Positions 10,691 through 20,468 are shown, counted from the stretch's first letter. The stretch is DNA of 64,000 bases from Ascarosepion bandense (GCA_037127315.1 JBBBDQ010001026.1:7484501-7548500); one strand, 5' to 3'. Made by a program: numbers and translations. Notes: generated from the sequence alone by a model not told the origin.

Positions 10691-11268
10691 TAGCAAACAC
10701 GCATCTGACATCTTTTGTGTTTAGTATTTCTTATAAGCAGCCAAAAGTCATTTAGTGATGGTGCAGGCATGTTTGTCCTATCTATCGAGGGGTTAGTCGA
10801 CAGGAATGGGAAGTGAGAGATACACAAATGTTAACAGGAAAGCTTCTTCTGACCCTTATATTTAAGGAGAAGATAATTCATTTATTTTGAAACTCCGAAT
10901 ACAAATAGTGTTCTATTATATTAATAGCTCAATTTTCCGATATATATGTATTTATATAGTGTTGAATTGTCGCCGATTAGTGAAAATATATATAAATCCT
11001 CATTATTATAATATATATATAACAGTCTTTATTGTAAAAGAAAGGGTATTGTTGTGTCCTGTGGTCTTAGCTGATAATCCATTCAGGCAGTATAACTTTG
11101 AAGGGACTTCAAACTGTCATATTTATTTAAGCTGGACAAGCAAGACTTTCTTAACCCTACTGTCCATTTCTAAAGATAACACGCTTTGTTCATTACTGGG
11201 GGCTAAATAATGATGGGGATGTTAGTAAAATTTATTCTAAAATTAGCAACCAAATTTGCAAGTAGCTA

Positions 11269-11424
11269 CACTACCGGCCATAATTATTAGGTCACCCCAG
11301 TTTCTTTTTAAAGAAATCATGTATTTCATAGTATTTTTAGTATTTATTGCCAAATGAATTATTATTACTTTGCAAAATTTTACAAGGCAAGTAGCGACAA
11401 GTTACCCATCGCACCCTGTAGATT

Positions 11425-11478
<54 letters not shown>

Positions 11479-11824
11479 TTTTTTTTAAAGAAATTATGTA
11501 TTTCATAGTATTTTTAGTATTTATTGCCAAATGAAAATAGAATAGGTTCTTTTGTTATTATTACTTTGCAACATTTTACAAGGCAAGAAAGCAAAGATGA
11601 ACTCGTCTGAATGACCCTAAATTTTCTTCGTTCTTTCACTGCAATATGAGTAATTATTGATCTTTATAAACTCATTTGATGCAAATGTTTTGAACAGTAT
11701 TAACAAAAAAACATTCTATTTTCATTTACAATTATTCACTTAGCAATAAATATTAAAAAGTAGTATGAAATACATTATTCTTTTTTAAAACACTGGAATG
11801 TCCTAATAATTATGGCCGGTAATG
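11269..11824. mobile_element. Non-autonomous Tc1/mariner-type TIR element
   Basis: Terminal inverted repeats CACTACCGGCCATAATTATT (left) and AATAATTATGGCCGGTAATG (right), flanked by TA at 11267-11268 and 11825-11826, as expected for Tc1/mariner target duplication. The inside has no transposase. The left subterminal block (aaagaaatcatgtatttcat..., 11311 on) is repeated at about 11487, the two copies separated by GCGACAAGTTACCCATCGCA and an (AT)n run. A third version lies inverted near the right end. Confidence 0.85.
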
Positions 11825-11889
11825 TATGTTCACAATTTAGTTTTCATAAGCTGAGAAATCTACTAACACGATCAGCAGGTCAACGTTCT

Positions 11890-12016
11890 TGAATCGAAAA
11901 TATATGTAATCCCTTAAAAAAAAAACGTAATCCCAACAAAAATATTTAATCCCATGAAAAACTATGCAATCCCATGAAAATATATGTAATCCCATGAAAA
12001 TATATGTAATTCCATG
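11890..12016. repeat. ~20-bp tandem repeat (six copies)
   Basis: Units of the type AATCCCATGAAAATATATGT, increasingly regular toward the right end. Confidence 0.85.
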
Positions 12017-12162
12017 CAAAAAAGAAAAAAAGAGATATTTTCTTATTTATTAATATTCACGTGTTTGTTCAATAAATATTTATATTCCAAAAGCAAAATT
12101 AGCCATATTCGAGTAGTGAATTGACTTATCACAAATGACAGAAAGAAAGTTTATAATAGAGA

Positions 12163-12247
12163 TTCTTCTTCTTCTTCTTCTTCTTCTTCTTCTTCTTCTT
12201 CTTCTTCTTTTTTTTCTTCTTCTTCTTCTACTTTTTCTTCTTCTTCT
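12163..12247. repeat. (TTC)n microsatellite
   Basis: Pyrimidine-only run with small T-run interruptions. Confidence 0.95.
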
Positions 12248-12354
12248 ATGGGTTGTGTACCTTCAGCAGGTTGGCGATCAAAAATTTCTTGTCTTTTTTT
12301 TCTCTTAATAAATTTTGCATTTTTTGTTATTTGTTATTTTATTTTTGTAATTTG

Positions 12355-13515
12355 CTATTTCAACTCTAGTTGAATTCTTTGCATTCACTTACACGCAAAT
12401 ACCCTTGGCAAAGGTATTAATCCGTCTCTTCCCTCCGATTATGGGTTAAATAATAGGACAGATCGGATTCTATAGCCTTGGCTGGCAACCAGTCTATCGC
12501 AAAAAGCAATGGCAACCTATTGCGGGATAATCTTTTGTTCAGTCAGTCATGTCTCTTTCAAGACATAATCGCCCAAAGCGTGTATCACGTATGGCCATTA
12601 GCTTAGTGACTGAATATAATAGTTGGAAAAAATTAAAATATGTATTGGGCAGAAAGTGGGGGATTCGATTTTCCATTATTATGAAGTAATAAACTGATCC
12701 TCTATAAAATACTTAACATAATAATGTAATATCTATCTCTTCCCCCTCTAGGTATGAGTCAAATAACAGGACATATTGGTCGGCAACCCGTCTACTGTAG
12801 AAGCAATGGCAGCCTACTGTGGGATAATCTTCTGCCCAGTCAGTCATGTCACTTTCGAGACATGATCACCCAAAGCGTGTATCACGTATGGCACTTAACT
12901 GACTGACTGAATATAATAGTTGGAAACATGAATAAGGCTTCTACTGGTCATAAAGTGGGGAATCATTTTTCTATTGTTTTGAAGTAATAAACTGATCCCC
13001 CACTAATTATTACTTAATAATATAATACATATCTTCCCCCTCTAGCTATGAGTTAAAATAACATGAGAGATTGGTTTCTATAGCCTTGGTCGACAACCAG
13101 TCTACCGCAGAAAACAATGGCAACCTACTGCGGGATAATCTTCTGCCCAGACCGTCATGTCACTTTCTAGAAATGATCACCGAAAGCGTGTATCACGTAT
13201 GGCACTTAACTGACTGAATGAATATAATAGTTAAAACTTCTACTGGGTACAAAGTGGGAGATCGGTTTTCTATTGTTATGAAGTAATAAACTGATCCCCC
13301 ACTAATTACTATTTAATAATATAATACGTCTCTTCACCTTCTAGGTATGAGTTAAATAACAGGACAGGTTGGGTTCTACAGCCTTGGTTGGCAACCAGTC
13401 TACCGCAGAAAGCAATGGGAGACTACTGCGGGATAATCTTCTGCCTAGTCAGTTATGTCTGTTTTGTGACATGATCGCCCAAAGCGTTATCATGTATGGC
13501 ACTTAATTGATCCTT
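12355..13515 (+). mobile_element. SINE-A tandem array (four bodies)
   Basis: The first body starts at the B-box-side sequence (CTAGTTGAATTCTTTGCATT) and runs to TGTATCACGTATGG near 12590. The body is then repeated with that landmark near 12885, 13195 and 13490, a period of about 300 bp. Between bodies is the block GATC...ATGAAGTAATAAACTGATC. Only the first body has the head-proximal part; later units start within the body. This looks like local tandem amplification rather than independent insertions. Confidence 0.8.
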
Positions 13516-13654
13516 AGCCATCCATTCGTTTACTGAAGCTCGTTAGTTAGGTTCTGTGTTGGATTTCTTAGTCACTCTTTAATCTGGTTCATGAGTAAAA
13601 AAAATTGCTAAGCTATTTGTCTTCATTATAAGCCCTAGGAATTTCAGCAGTCTT

Positions 13655-13848
13655 TGTCTGAAGTTAAGAATAAATCCTTTTTTGTTTCTATGTTTTCTAT
13701 AATAATCTTAAGTGTAGAAAATACTCAGATGACATATTGTTGATACAAACCACAGAATAATGACTACAAAAACTCCTGCAGAATGTAGTAAAGGAAGACG
13801 AAAAGAATAGACTAAACTTGAAATTTAAGAAGTCACTATGCGTAGGTG
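13655..13848 (+). pseudogene. LINE-B reverse transcriptase fragment (YSDD)
   Basis: Reads YSDDILLIQTTE...LLQNVVKEDEKN...KFKKSLCVG, which is the LINE-B RT catalytic region (YADDT-type box) and the following KKTxC stretch. The frame continues after the insertion at 13849-14424 as VCKRKNPKWKLNI, so the two pieces are one broken LINE. Confidence 0.75.
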
Positions 13849-14424
13849 TATATTTACCTTACTAGAACGAGATGCGACACAAGGTCTTTTTTAAACGTGG
13901 AGAGCCTGATCGCGTACAGGCGGGCGAAGGAACAAAGATTCCCGAGTTCCCTCAACCGTCGGTCGAGCTGGCCACGGTGACGAGCACCTGGTTCACCACT
14001 CTGCTGCAATGGGGTGGCGCAGCAGCGGGAAACTATTACCCGAGACCGGGAATCTACTCAGTGTAATTTTTCCAAGATGCACCTCCAACCTCGCAGACAG
14101 AGGTGCAACTGAACCGCAGTCTGTCTTCGAAGACAGAGACGCAACTGACGCAACAAATGATTTTTGGTCCCCACCCGACACAAAATGTGCCAGGTGAGTA
14201 TGCGTAGGTGATATTTACTCTTCTCCCCCACTTGAGAGAGATGTGACACAAGGTCTTTTTTTAATGTGGGGTATGCCCAGGTCATGCTCAAAATATTACC
14301 TATCCACCGCGATGTATAGATTCAAAACCGGTCTAAACTGGTTTTAAACTGGTCCTATTCTATCTTAATTGGTCATTTGGCCTCCCAGCCCAAAGGCAGA
14401 GGGTCAGGTAAGTATGCGTAGGTG
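13849..14424. mobile_element. Two-module insertion flanked by 12-bp repeats
   Basis: TATGCGTAGGTG occurs at 13837-13848, 14199-14210 and 14413-14424. Removing everything between the first and last copies rejoins the LINE-B reading frame. Two modules (about 350 and 214 bp) share a roughly 70-bp head (ATATTTAC..., GACACAAGGTCTTTTTT). Each ends in CAGGTGAGT or CAGGTAAGT just before or overlapping the 12-mer. The first module is GC-richer than its surroundings and holds overlapping short frames on both strands, none recognised. I cannot place it in a known superfamily. Confidence 0.6.
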
Positions 14425-14890
14425 TCTGCAAAAGGAAAAACCCAAAATGGAAATTAAATATTAGAGGTGCCAATTCGAGCAAGTACAATAATTTAAATAT
14501 TTATCAAATATTTTAACAGGAGATTAAATGTTGACACTGAAAACTGAAAGTGCATTGAGATAGTCAAAGATAACATTCAAAAGCTAAGCTAAGTAAGAAT
14601 TTCGTTAGAATAAAAAAATGGGCACTGAAGTGTTACATAATATCAGTCCTTCTACATGGTTCTACAGAAGGATGCTGAGAATACATTGGACTAAACATGA
14701 CAGTGTTTTAGAAACAATGAAAACAGAAAAGATATTCATAATTAATATTAGGAAGAGACATTTGATACTTTTGGGGCATATAATAAGAAAAGAGAACTTG
14801 GAAAAAAGAATACTCACACGGAAAATTGCCGGCAAGGAGTATTATTATCACGTGATTGTCGCGTCTGTATATGTACAATGAGTGAGTGTA
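14425..14890 (+). pseudogene. LINE-B fragment, downstream part
   Basis: Continuation of the LINE-B at 13655. Frame-broken text equivalent to NKYLGSxLTGD is followed by an 87-codon open frame (14618-14881) containing TWFYRRMLRIHWTKHDSVLE and INIRKRHLILLGHIIRKENLEK, the usual LINE-B C-terminal region. Confidence 0.75.
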
Positions 14891-14934
14891 CTTGGGTGAA
14901 AATACACGTAATCATAATACCCCGGTGGGAATTA

Positions 14935-15620
14935 TTAGGTTGTCCCAAAAGTTCGTAAACACTTGCAAAAAATTGAATTTTTACTCGCCAAGTAATCTAA
15001 GGTTACCAGAAAAAAAATTGCAATAAAATTGAAATTTTACTCGCAAAAACAACAAAAATTATTGCTCAAAATAGAAACCATCATTTTCCAAGACATGTTG
15101 CCATCGATCTGCAAGTTTTCGGATCTGGTCAAATTACCATTCAGCCGGCTTCGAATCAAAGAATTCTTGACACGCTTCCTCGGTCCTTCAGAAAGTGTTG
15201 CATTAAGCGGAAATGGCCGTAATCTGACGGAGCACAGTCAGGACTGTAGGCTGGATGTGGCAGAACCTCAACGCCGTCCAGCTCTTCAACCTTGTCTTTG
15301 CTCTTCCTGGCGGTGTGTGGCTTGGCATTGTCCTGCTGCACCAAAACGCGCTCTCGGTACTTTTGCTTCAGCTTTTAGAAAACCCGCTCAAGTTGCTGAC
15401 AGTAAAGTTCGGCACTGATGGCACGACCATTCGGAACCAACTCAAAATGCACGATTCCTTCAAAGTTCCACCAAACGCACAACATGACTTTCTTGCCGAA
15501 TCAATCTTGTTTTGGAACCGACGGTGTCTCTTGTCCTTTCTGAACACATCGCATGTCTCTATTGTGCTGGACCAGATAGACCCATTTCGCAAGTGTTTAC
15601 GAACTTTTGGGACAACCTAA
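14935..15620 (-). mobile_element. Deleted mariner element
   Basis: Inverted ends TTAGGTTGTCCCAAAAGTTC and its complement GAACTTTTGGGACAACCTAA, flanked by TA (14933-14934 and 15621-15622). At 686 bp it is about half the usual 1.3 kb. On the minus strand it keeps the transposase catalytic region: a KWVYLVQ-like start, then QQDNAKPHTARK and LPHPAYSPDCAPSDY (second and third catalytic aspartates), and a C-terminal block near 15050. The N-terminal DNA-binding half and the first aspartate are gone and frames are broken. Confidence 0.9.
15156..15344 (-). pseudogene. mariner transposase remnant (catalytic part)
   Basis: 62 open codons with VQQDNAKPHTARKSKD and EVLPHPAYSPDCAPSDYG, the D,D34D catalytic signature of mariner transposases. 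A full protein has about 345 residues. Upstream codons (15345-15600) show recognisable but out-of-frame transposase text, so this is part of a dead gene, not a start. Confidence 0.85.
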
Positions 15621-15787
15621 TAGAAAAAATTGTAACAGCGAACATTTTTGCAATTGTTCATTTTACACAGTTTAGAAATATTGTTGAAATTTTTGCAGGC
15701 CAGTAATGTCTTATTATGTTGCTGTGGTGTTGACACAGTTGATGGTGCTCGTGTGTGCATATGTACAATGAGTGAGTGTAGTTGGGT

Positions 15788-16625
15788 GGCAATACTTCTT
15801 CTTCTATGTGCCCTGTCCATTCAGGACGTAGGCGATCATGGTTCTCCACGTTTCCCTATCCCTGGAGACTCTTAGTACGTTTTCTCCTGTTACACCGCGC
15901 AACCCCCGTTCCGTCATCCACCTGATCAGGCCCTGCAAGTATGTTATCCGCTGCCTTCCTCTGTCTCTTTTTCTTTCTATCTGGCCAGTCAGTATCAGGT
16001 TCTCCAAGATCTCCTTCCTTATTGCGTGTCCCAGGAACTTCAGTTGTCTCTTCCTGATGCTCAGTATTAATTTCCTTTTTGTTGCCATTCTTTTCAACAC
16101 CTCATCGTTGCTTGTATGCTCAGTCCACGATATCTGCAGCATCCTTCTGTAGAACCACATTTCCGCTGCTTCAAGTTTTGTTCTCATTTTCGATGATATT
16201 GTCCAGAATTCACTGCCGAATTGAAGGACTGACAAGACATAGCAATTCAGCACTCTTTTCTTTGTTTCTAGTAAAATTTTCCTGTGTGTTAGTACTTTAC
16301 TCAGCTTCTGAAACGCTTCTTTGCCATGCCAATTCATCTTCGGATCTCTGTGTCGCATTTTCCATCTCCTGTTAGAACACTTCCTAGGTATTTAAATTTT
16401 GGCACTTGTTTGATTTTGGTATCCCCCACCTGTATTTGGCATTTTGGGATGCACCTTTTGCTGATGACCATGCATTCCGTTTTCTTAGTTTATTTGTAGT
16501 CCTTTGTTGTCACTCTCCACCGATACCTTCTGTAGGGGGTCTTGTAGTTTCCTTTCCGTGTCTTCTGTAGGAGGTCTTGTAGTTTTCCTTTCCGTGTCTG
16601 CAATCTTTATCATCTGCATACCTTA
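15788..16625 (-). pseudogene. LINE-B reverse transcriptase, C-terminal half
   Basis: The best LINE-B copy. From the 5' side on the minus strand: NNIRYADD (RT catalytic box, near 16610), KKTECMVISK, the KFKYLGSVLTGDGKC stretch, then a 184-codon open frame (16358-15804) with KAFQKL, LNCYVLSVLQFGSEFW, AEMWFYRRMLQISW and RKRQLKFLGHAIRKE, ending DRETWRTMIAYVLNGQGT-stop. A 43-bp tandem duplication near 16530-16600 breaks the region after the catalytic box. Motif style matches RTE/BovB-related endonuclease-RT elements. No endonuclease domain is present. Confidence 0.85.
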
Positions 16626-16930
16626 TGTTGTTCAAGGAAGTGTCTTTTCACCGGATCTGTTTAACTTGTACAGCGGGAATATTTAGAGGAGCCTAGATGA
16701 CACGCCAGGATTTGTTATTGGAGGCCACAATTTGGACAACATAGGGTGGAAATACACGTGATCATAAAAGTAACGTAGAACATACCGAGAGAACTTAGAT
16801 GAATGGGTGGCGGAAAAGTGTTTGGGGGAGATGGCAAAAAGAGAAAGGTTAAGAGATACAAAGGACAGGGAATTGTGAAGAGCCTTGGTCGCTAACGACC
16901 TGAAGGGACACGGCACATAGGAAAAGAAAT
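16626..16930 (+). mobile_element. LINE-B fragments in opposite orientation
   Basis: TGTTCAAGGAAGTGTCTTTT translates as VQGSVFSPDLFNLYS, the RT fingers/palm motif just upstream of the YADD box, followed at 16790-16925 by the LINE-B 3' end (tggGTGGCGGAAAAG... to GGGACACGGCACATAGG). It meets the minus-strand copy head to head at about 16625, consistent with twin-priming-type inversion or a rearrangement. Confidence 0.65.
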
Positions 16931-17665
16931 ACAAATTTGATTTGTATTCATATTTAAATTTTTATCTTTGTTAATATTAATCATTGTGTTTCTCACAAAT
17001 GAATGGAACTCTGGATTTTTTCGAGCGGTTTTCTATACGCTTTCCCTAAAGGCGATTCTATTATTTTTGTATCCCCCATCTAGGCTGTTTCGTATCGACT
17101 TTCCATTCCAAATATCGTTTCATTTTTTTTTTCTAAGAAAGGAGAATCTTCATTTTTACTTTTTATCTTCCAGCCAACACCCCGGAACGCTTTGTTCATT
17201 CGGGTTACCGCCAACTGTGTGTTAGATTTATTAATATAAATTGTGCTTGCCTGGGATCAGTATTTCATTCTCGACCCGCGACATTCTGGCAAGCAATCGC
17301 GATTTATTAATAATATTCATTGTTTGCAGAAGAGTCGATGCATTAATGCGAAGAATTCGGCACAGCTCTTAGGAGTCCAGCGGCAGAGAAAATTTGTCAG
17401 ATCAAAAATACAAAGCAATCAGTAATAAAGCGGTCGAAAAACGCTTCGAGTGAAACGAGTGCTCTCAAGATTGGTACACTGACTGGTTCACTAGTTTACT
17501 TACATCGATCCATAATAAATGCCATCATTCATTGGTCAGACTAAGGTAAATCTTACTAAATAATCGCATCTTTAAATAATATTAACTCTTAAAAAATTTG
17601 AATTGAAAACATGTAAAAACAGAATTGGCTTTTCGTTTTAACTTCTGTTTCTTACTTGATGTGAA
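16931..17665. other. No recognised feature
   Basis: Moderately AT-rich. Two short open frames (16968-17225 and 17243-17425) show no motif I recognise and have no coding support. Confidence 0.35.
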
Positions 17666-17668
17666 ATG

Positions 17669-17671
<3 letters not shown>

Positions 17672-17730
<59 letters not shown>
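17672..17730. repeat. (AT)n microsatellite
   Basis: About 29 AT units abutting the foldback element. Confidence 0.95.
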
Positions 17731-17736
<6 letters not shown>

Positions 17737-17764
17737 ATTATATTTTAGAACATGTACATAATTT

Positions 17765-17826
17765 ATATATCCACTACAAATAGTACATTTGTTTCGACAT
17801 TGAAACCTCAATGTCGCATCAGGCTG
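17765..17826 (-). ncRNA. Hammerhead-like motif, left arm (mutated core)
   Basis: Minus strand: CTGATGC (17822-17816; the canonical last A is C), helix II GACATTGA/TCAATGTC, then GAAA (17795-17792). The changed core base should abolish cleavage. Confidence 0.5.
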
Positions 17827-18329
17827 TGTGGATAGGAATGGAAAGCCTATTTTCTTATAATCTGTCGGTTGTGTATGAGATGTTGGTGGGGGTTAGTGTT
17901 AAGGGAAGAAGTCTTGTGGATTGACTGTTATAATTTTGAAGAAAGTGGTGTGGGTAGTGACTATGGTTGATTAATAAGAGATTTCTAAATCCAAAATTAA
18001 GATTAAATATATAAATTTAGATTAATTATAAAGCCTCTGCTTAAATACAAAGATATTCTGTACAAAATAAGCATCCCACCCCTTACCGGCTCTTCTAAGA
18101 AATCCAAAGGATATAGTCTAGTCGCAAGATAATAAAAACTTACATTCTAACTGTTAATGTTAAAGCTGTCTAGTAAACACAAAGACACTCGTTAATCAAC
18201 CATATTCACTAGCCACACCACTTTCTTCAAAATTCTAACGGTCAATCCACAAAACTTGTTTCCTTATCACTAACCCCCACCAACACCCCAAACACAACTG
18301 ACCAATTATAAGAAAAGAGGCTTTCCATT

Positions 18330-18400
18330 CCTATCCACACCGCCTGATGAGACATTGAGGTTTCAATGTCGAAACAAATGTACTATTTGTAGTAGATATA
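18330..18400 (+). ncRNA. Hammerhead-like ribozyme, right arm
   Basis: CTGATGA at 18344-18350, helix II GACATTGA (18351-18358) pairing TCAATGTC (18363-18370) with a 4-nt loop, GAAA at 18371-18374, and helix III ACAAAT (from the last A of GAAA) pairing ATTTGT (18385-18390). The predicted cleavage site is after A18391 (a GUA triplet). The core is canonical, but the sequence 5' of CTGATGA does not pair with GTAGATA, so helix I is poor. Confidence 0.6.
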
Positions 18401-18533
18401 TAAAATAATTATGTACATGTTCTAAAATATAATTTATAATAAATATTTACAGCTCTATATATTATATATCGAGCACTGTTTTAAATTAATGTTTTGGACG
18501 TTGTAAAAAATTTTTATTCGTTCTGTATTCACT

Positions 18534-18537
<4 letters not shown>

Positions 18538-18564
<27 letters not shown>
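18538..18564. repeat. (AT)n microsatellite
   Basis: Short AT run. Confidence 0.9.
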
Positions 18565-18611
18565 TCTAAACATGTTCTGCTAAATATAAGAAAATATGTC
18601 TGTGAATGACT

Positions 18612-18908
18612 TTTATATATATAATAATCATCCGCAGACAGATCTGTTTCGCTGTATCACAGTTCATCAGTATGGTTAGACATCCGATTGCTTTTTAACC
18701 AGGAATGAAACCCGACCCAACTTGCGTCAGTCGGCGATTCTACCACTGAGCTATATCCGGAAGGAGGCATGCTTTTATCGTGTGATATACCATGTATCCA
18801 TACGCCAGCAGTGAGAGTGTTCTAATTCATTACTGAATGAACGAGGCGTAGATGCTAGAGTAGTTACTGTTTTTTTCAAAATCTACCATTCTTCCAGGGT
18901 GTGAGAGT
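18612..18908 (-). mobile_element. tRNA-HHR unit, first of a tandem pair
   Basis: On the minus strand the unit reads: a 5' segment (CACTCTCACACCCTGGAAG..., ctactctagcatctacgcctcg), a tRNA-like segment with A-box-like ATAGCTCAGTGGTAGAATCG and B-box-like GGGTTTCATTCCTGG, the linker AAAAAGCAATCGGATGTC, then a hammerhead (next entry) and a TATA-rich end. It is about 290 nt from its own ribozyme to the next one at 18926. No protein coding. The order of Pol III-type boxes followed by a ribozyme recalls schistosome hammerhead SINEs and animal retrozymes. Confidence 0.7.
18631..18676 (-). ncRNA. Type I hammerhead-like ribozyme
   Basis: Minus strand: CTGATGA (18670-18664), helix II CTGT/ACAG closed by an A-C mismatch, GAAA (18650-18647), a minimal helix III ACA/TGT around GATC, the GTC cleavage triplet ending at C18637, and helix I TGCGG (18636-18632) facing CCATA with one A-C mismatch. 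Core bases are canonical; two helix positions have decayed relative to the copy at 20 kb. Confidence 0.6.
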
Positions 18909-18913
18909 GTCAA

Positions 18914-18993
18914 TAGTCATCTGCAGACAGATCTGTTTCGTTGCATCAGAACTTATCAGTACGGTTAGACATCCGATTGCTTTTTACCCAGGA
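18914..18993 (-). ncRNA. tRNA-HHR partial unit with mutated hammerhead
   Basis: Minus strand: CCGTA, CTGATAA (canonical G changed to A), helix II GTT/AAC, GAAA, CAGATCTGTC with predicted site at 18926/18925. It is followed upstream by the linker gcaatcggatgtctaa; the tRNA-like part is lost after 'aggattgaaa'. The core change predicts inactivity. Confidence 0.5.
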
Positions 18994-19105
18994 TTGAAAA
19001 CTATATAGTGTTGAGTTGTGATAATTTGGGGGGGGGGTCAAGATTGTTTTGTTTTTTTCAGTAATATTACAGATAAAATATATTTTGGCAAGCATGGTAT
19101 TTTCT

Positions 19106-19725
19106 CTCGAAATGTCTCGGATGTGCATCGTGGTACAGTGGATAGGAGCTCGGAACGAGAAATCGGGGATCCGAGTACAACTTTCAGTTGAATTTGTTGC
19201 ATTCACTTAATCCATCTCTTCCCTCCAGTTATGAGTTAAATAGTCGGACAGATTGGGTTCTATAGCCTTGGTTGGCAACCAGTCCATCACAGAAAGAAAT
19301 GGCAACCTACTACTCTATAATCTTCCGCCCAGTCAGTAATGTCTCTTTCGAAACATGATCGCCCAAACATGTATCACGTATAGCACTTAACTGACTGACT
19401 GAATATAATAGTCGGAATCCTGATGAAGGCTACTACAGGTCATAAAGTAGGTGATCGACATTTTATTGTTATGAAGTAATAAACTGATCCCCCTTTAATT
19501 ACTACGTAATAATACAGTACATCTCTTCTCCTTCTAACTATAAGTTAAATAACAGGACAGATTGTGGTCTATAGCCTTGGCTGGCAATCAGTTTATCTCA
19601 GAAAGTAATGACAACCTACTGTGCGATAATCTGCCCAGTCAGTCATATATCTTTCAAGACATGATCGCCCAAGAGTGAATTATGTTTGACACTTCACTGA
19701 CTTAATGTGTTTCATATCGGGGTGG
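19106..19725 (+). mobile_element. SINE-A with tRNA-like head and second body
   Basis: It starts with a tRNA-like head: GGATGTGCATCGTGGTACAG (A-box-like), CTCGGAACGAGAAATCGGGG, then a B-box-like CGAGTACAACTTTC that is decayed from GAGTTCGAATTCC. A first body runs to about 19400 and a second headless body to about 19720, with the palindromic GATC...CTGATCCCCC block between. This copy shows that SINE-A is tRNA-derived. Confidence 0.8.
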
Positions 19726-19849
19726 ACATAGAGCCTTGATAGTTTTAGCATAAACAATTTGTAACTTTAATTGAGCAGGTTCATGCATGAACTTACTCAG
19801 TTAAAGTGACAAATTCTGTGCACTATATATATATAGATATATATATTTA

Positions 19850-20145
19850 CGCTCTCACACCCTGATTGAGCACTCTGGAAGTGTGGGAGGCTTTGTAAAC
19901 AGTAGCTACTCCGGCATATACGCATCGCTCATTCTATAATGAATTGGAGCATTCTAGCTACTGGACGTGTTTATACGCGCTAAAAAGCCTGCCTTCTTCT
20001 ACTGGAAGCTCGTGGCCTAGGGTTAGAATCGCCGATTCGGTCGGGTTTCGATCCTGGGTTAGGAAGCGAACTGAGCCTAAGCCGTACTGATGAGCTATAA
20101 TACAGCGAAATAGATCTGTCTGCGGATGACTATAGTATATAGTCG
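19850..20145 (+). mobile_element. tRNA-HHR unit (single, plus strand)
   Basis: It begins after a TATA-rich run with TTTACGCTCTCACACCCTGA, continues through the conserved CAGTAGCTACTC and CGCATCGCTCATTC blocks, a tRNA-like segment (A-box-like GTGGCCTAGGGTTAGAATCG; B-box-like GGGTTTCGATCCTGG at 20042-20056) and ends in the hammerhead at 20082-20125 and ATGACTATAGTATATAG. About 295 bp, no coding. This is the best single copy of the family in the window. Confidence 0.75.
20082..20125 (+). ncRNA. Type I hammerhead ribozyme, best tRNA-HHR copy
   Basis: Helix I 5' strand CCGTA (20082-20086); core CTGATGA (20087-20093); helix II GCTAT/ACAGC with one A-C mismatch and loop AAT; GAAA (20107-20110); short helix III (3 pairs, one G-U) closing loop GATC; GTC ending at 20120; helix I 3' strand TGCGG (20121-20125), which pairs with CCGTA with one G-U. 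The minimal helix III is typical of type I hammerheads described in Penelope-like elements and retrozymes. Predicted cleavage is between 20120 and 20121. Confidence 0.75.
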
Positions 20146-20466
20146 CTATTTTGTCACTGTCTTCGGCCATCCTCCGCGGTAGGGATGGACTTGTATTTTC
20201 AATTTAATTCTCTTTATTGTTAATAACTTAAATGTTCTATGTTTACTGTGTGTTAATATTTACTCTTTGATAATGACTTATGTGAGCCCAAAGCTTAGAC
20301 CCGATAAAAAAATCAACAATTACTGTGATTTTTTGTTGTCTTTCAACGATAACACCATCAAGTATATCAGACGGTATGAACAGATCCTACACAAAATTAA
20401 TAAACAAAACTTGTCTATATTATTCAATGAAACCTGCATTAATGAAAAAATGCTGCCAAAATACAC

Positions 20467-20468
<2 letters not shown>

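Larger units (their letters stand above)
17731..18439. mobile_element. Large foldback element with ribozyme motifs in both arms
   Basis: Long inverted arms (17731-17990 and 18190-18439, about 250 bp each) beginning TTATAAATTATATTTTAGAA and ending with the complement, around a centre of roughly 200 bp. Both arms carry the hammerhead-type core: plus strand in the right arm (intact), minus strand in the left arm (one core change). No coding. The shared downstream flank (gagcactgttttaaattaatg) is also next to the smaller relative at 27815-28022. The layout may be a non-autonomous Penelope-like element with inverted terminal repeats. Confidence 0.75.

Noticed and set aside
14860..15800. 30-bp direct repeat (tatgtacaatgagtgagtgta...) on both sides of the mariner
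   Set aside because: It lies well outside the TA-flanked TIRs and is repeated LINE-flank sequence, so it is not the mariner target duplication. Its origin is unclear.
20005..20060. Functional tRNA gene
   Set aside because: A- and B-box-like motifs are present, but there is no clean cloverleaf or acceptor stem, and the segment is part of a dispersed repeat.
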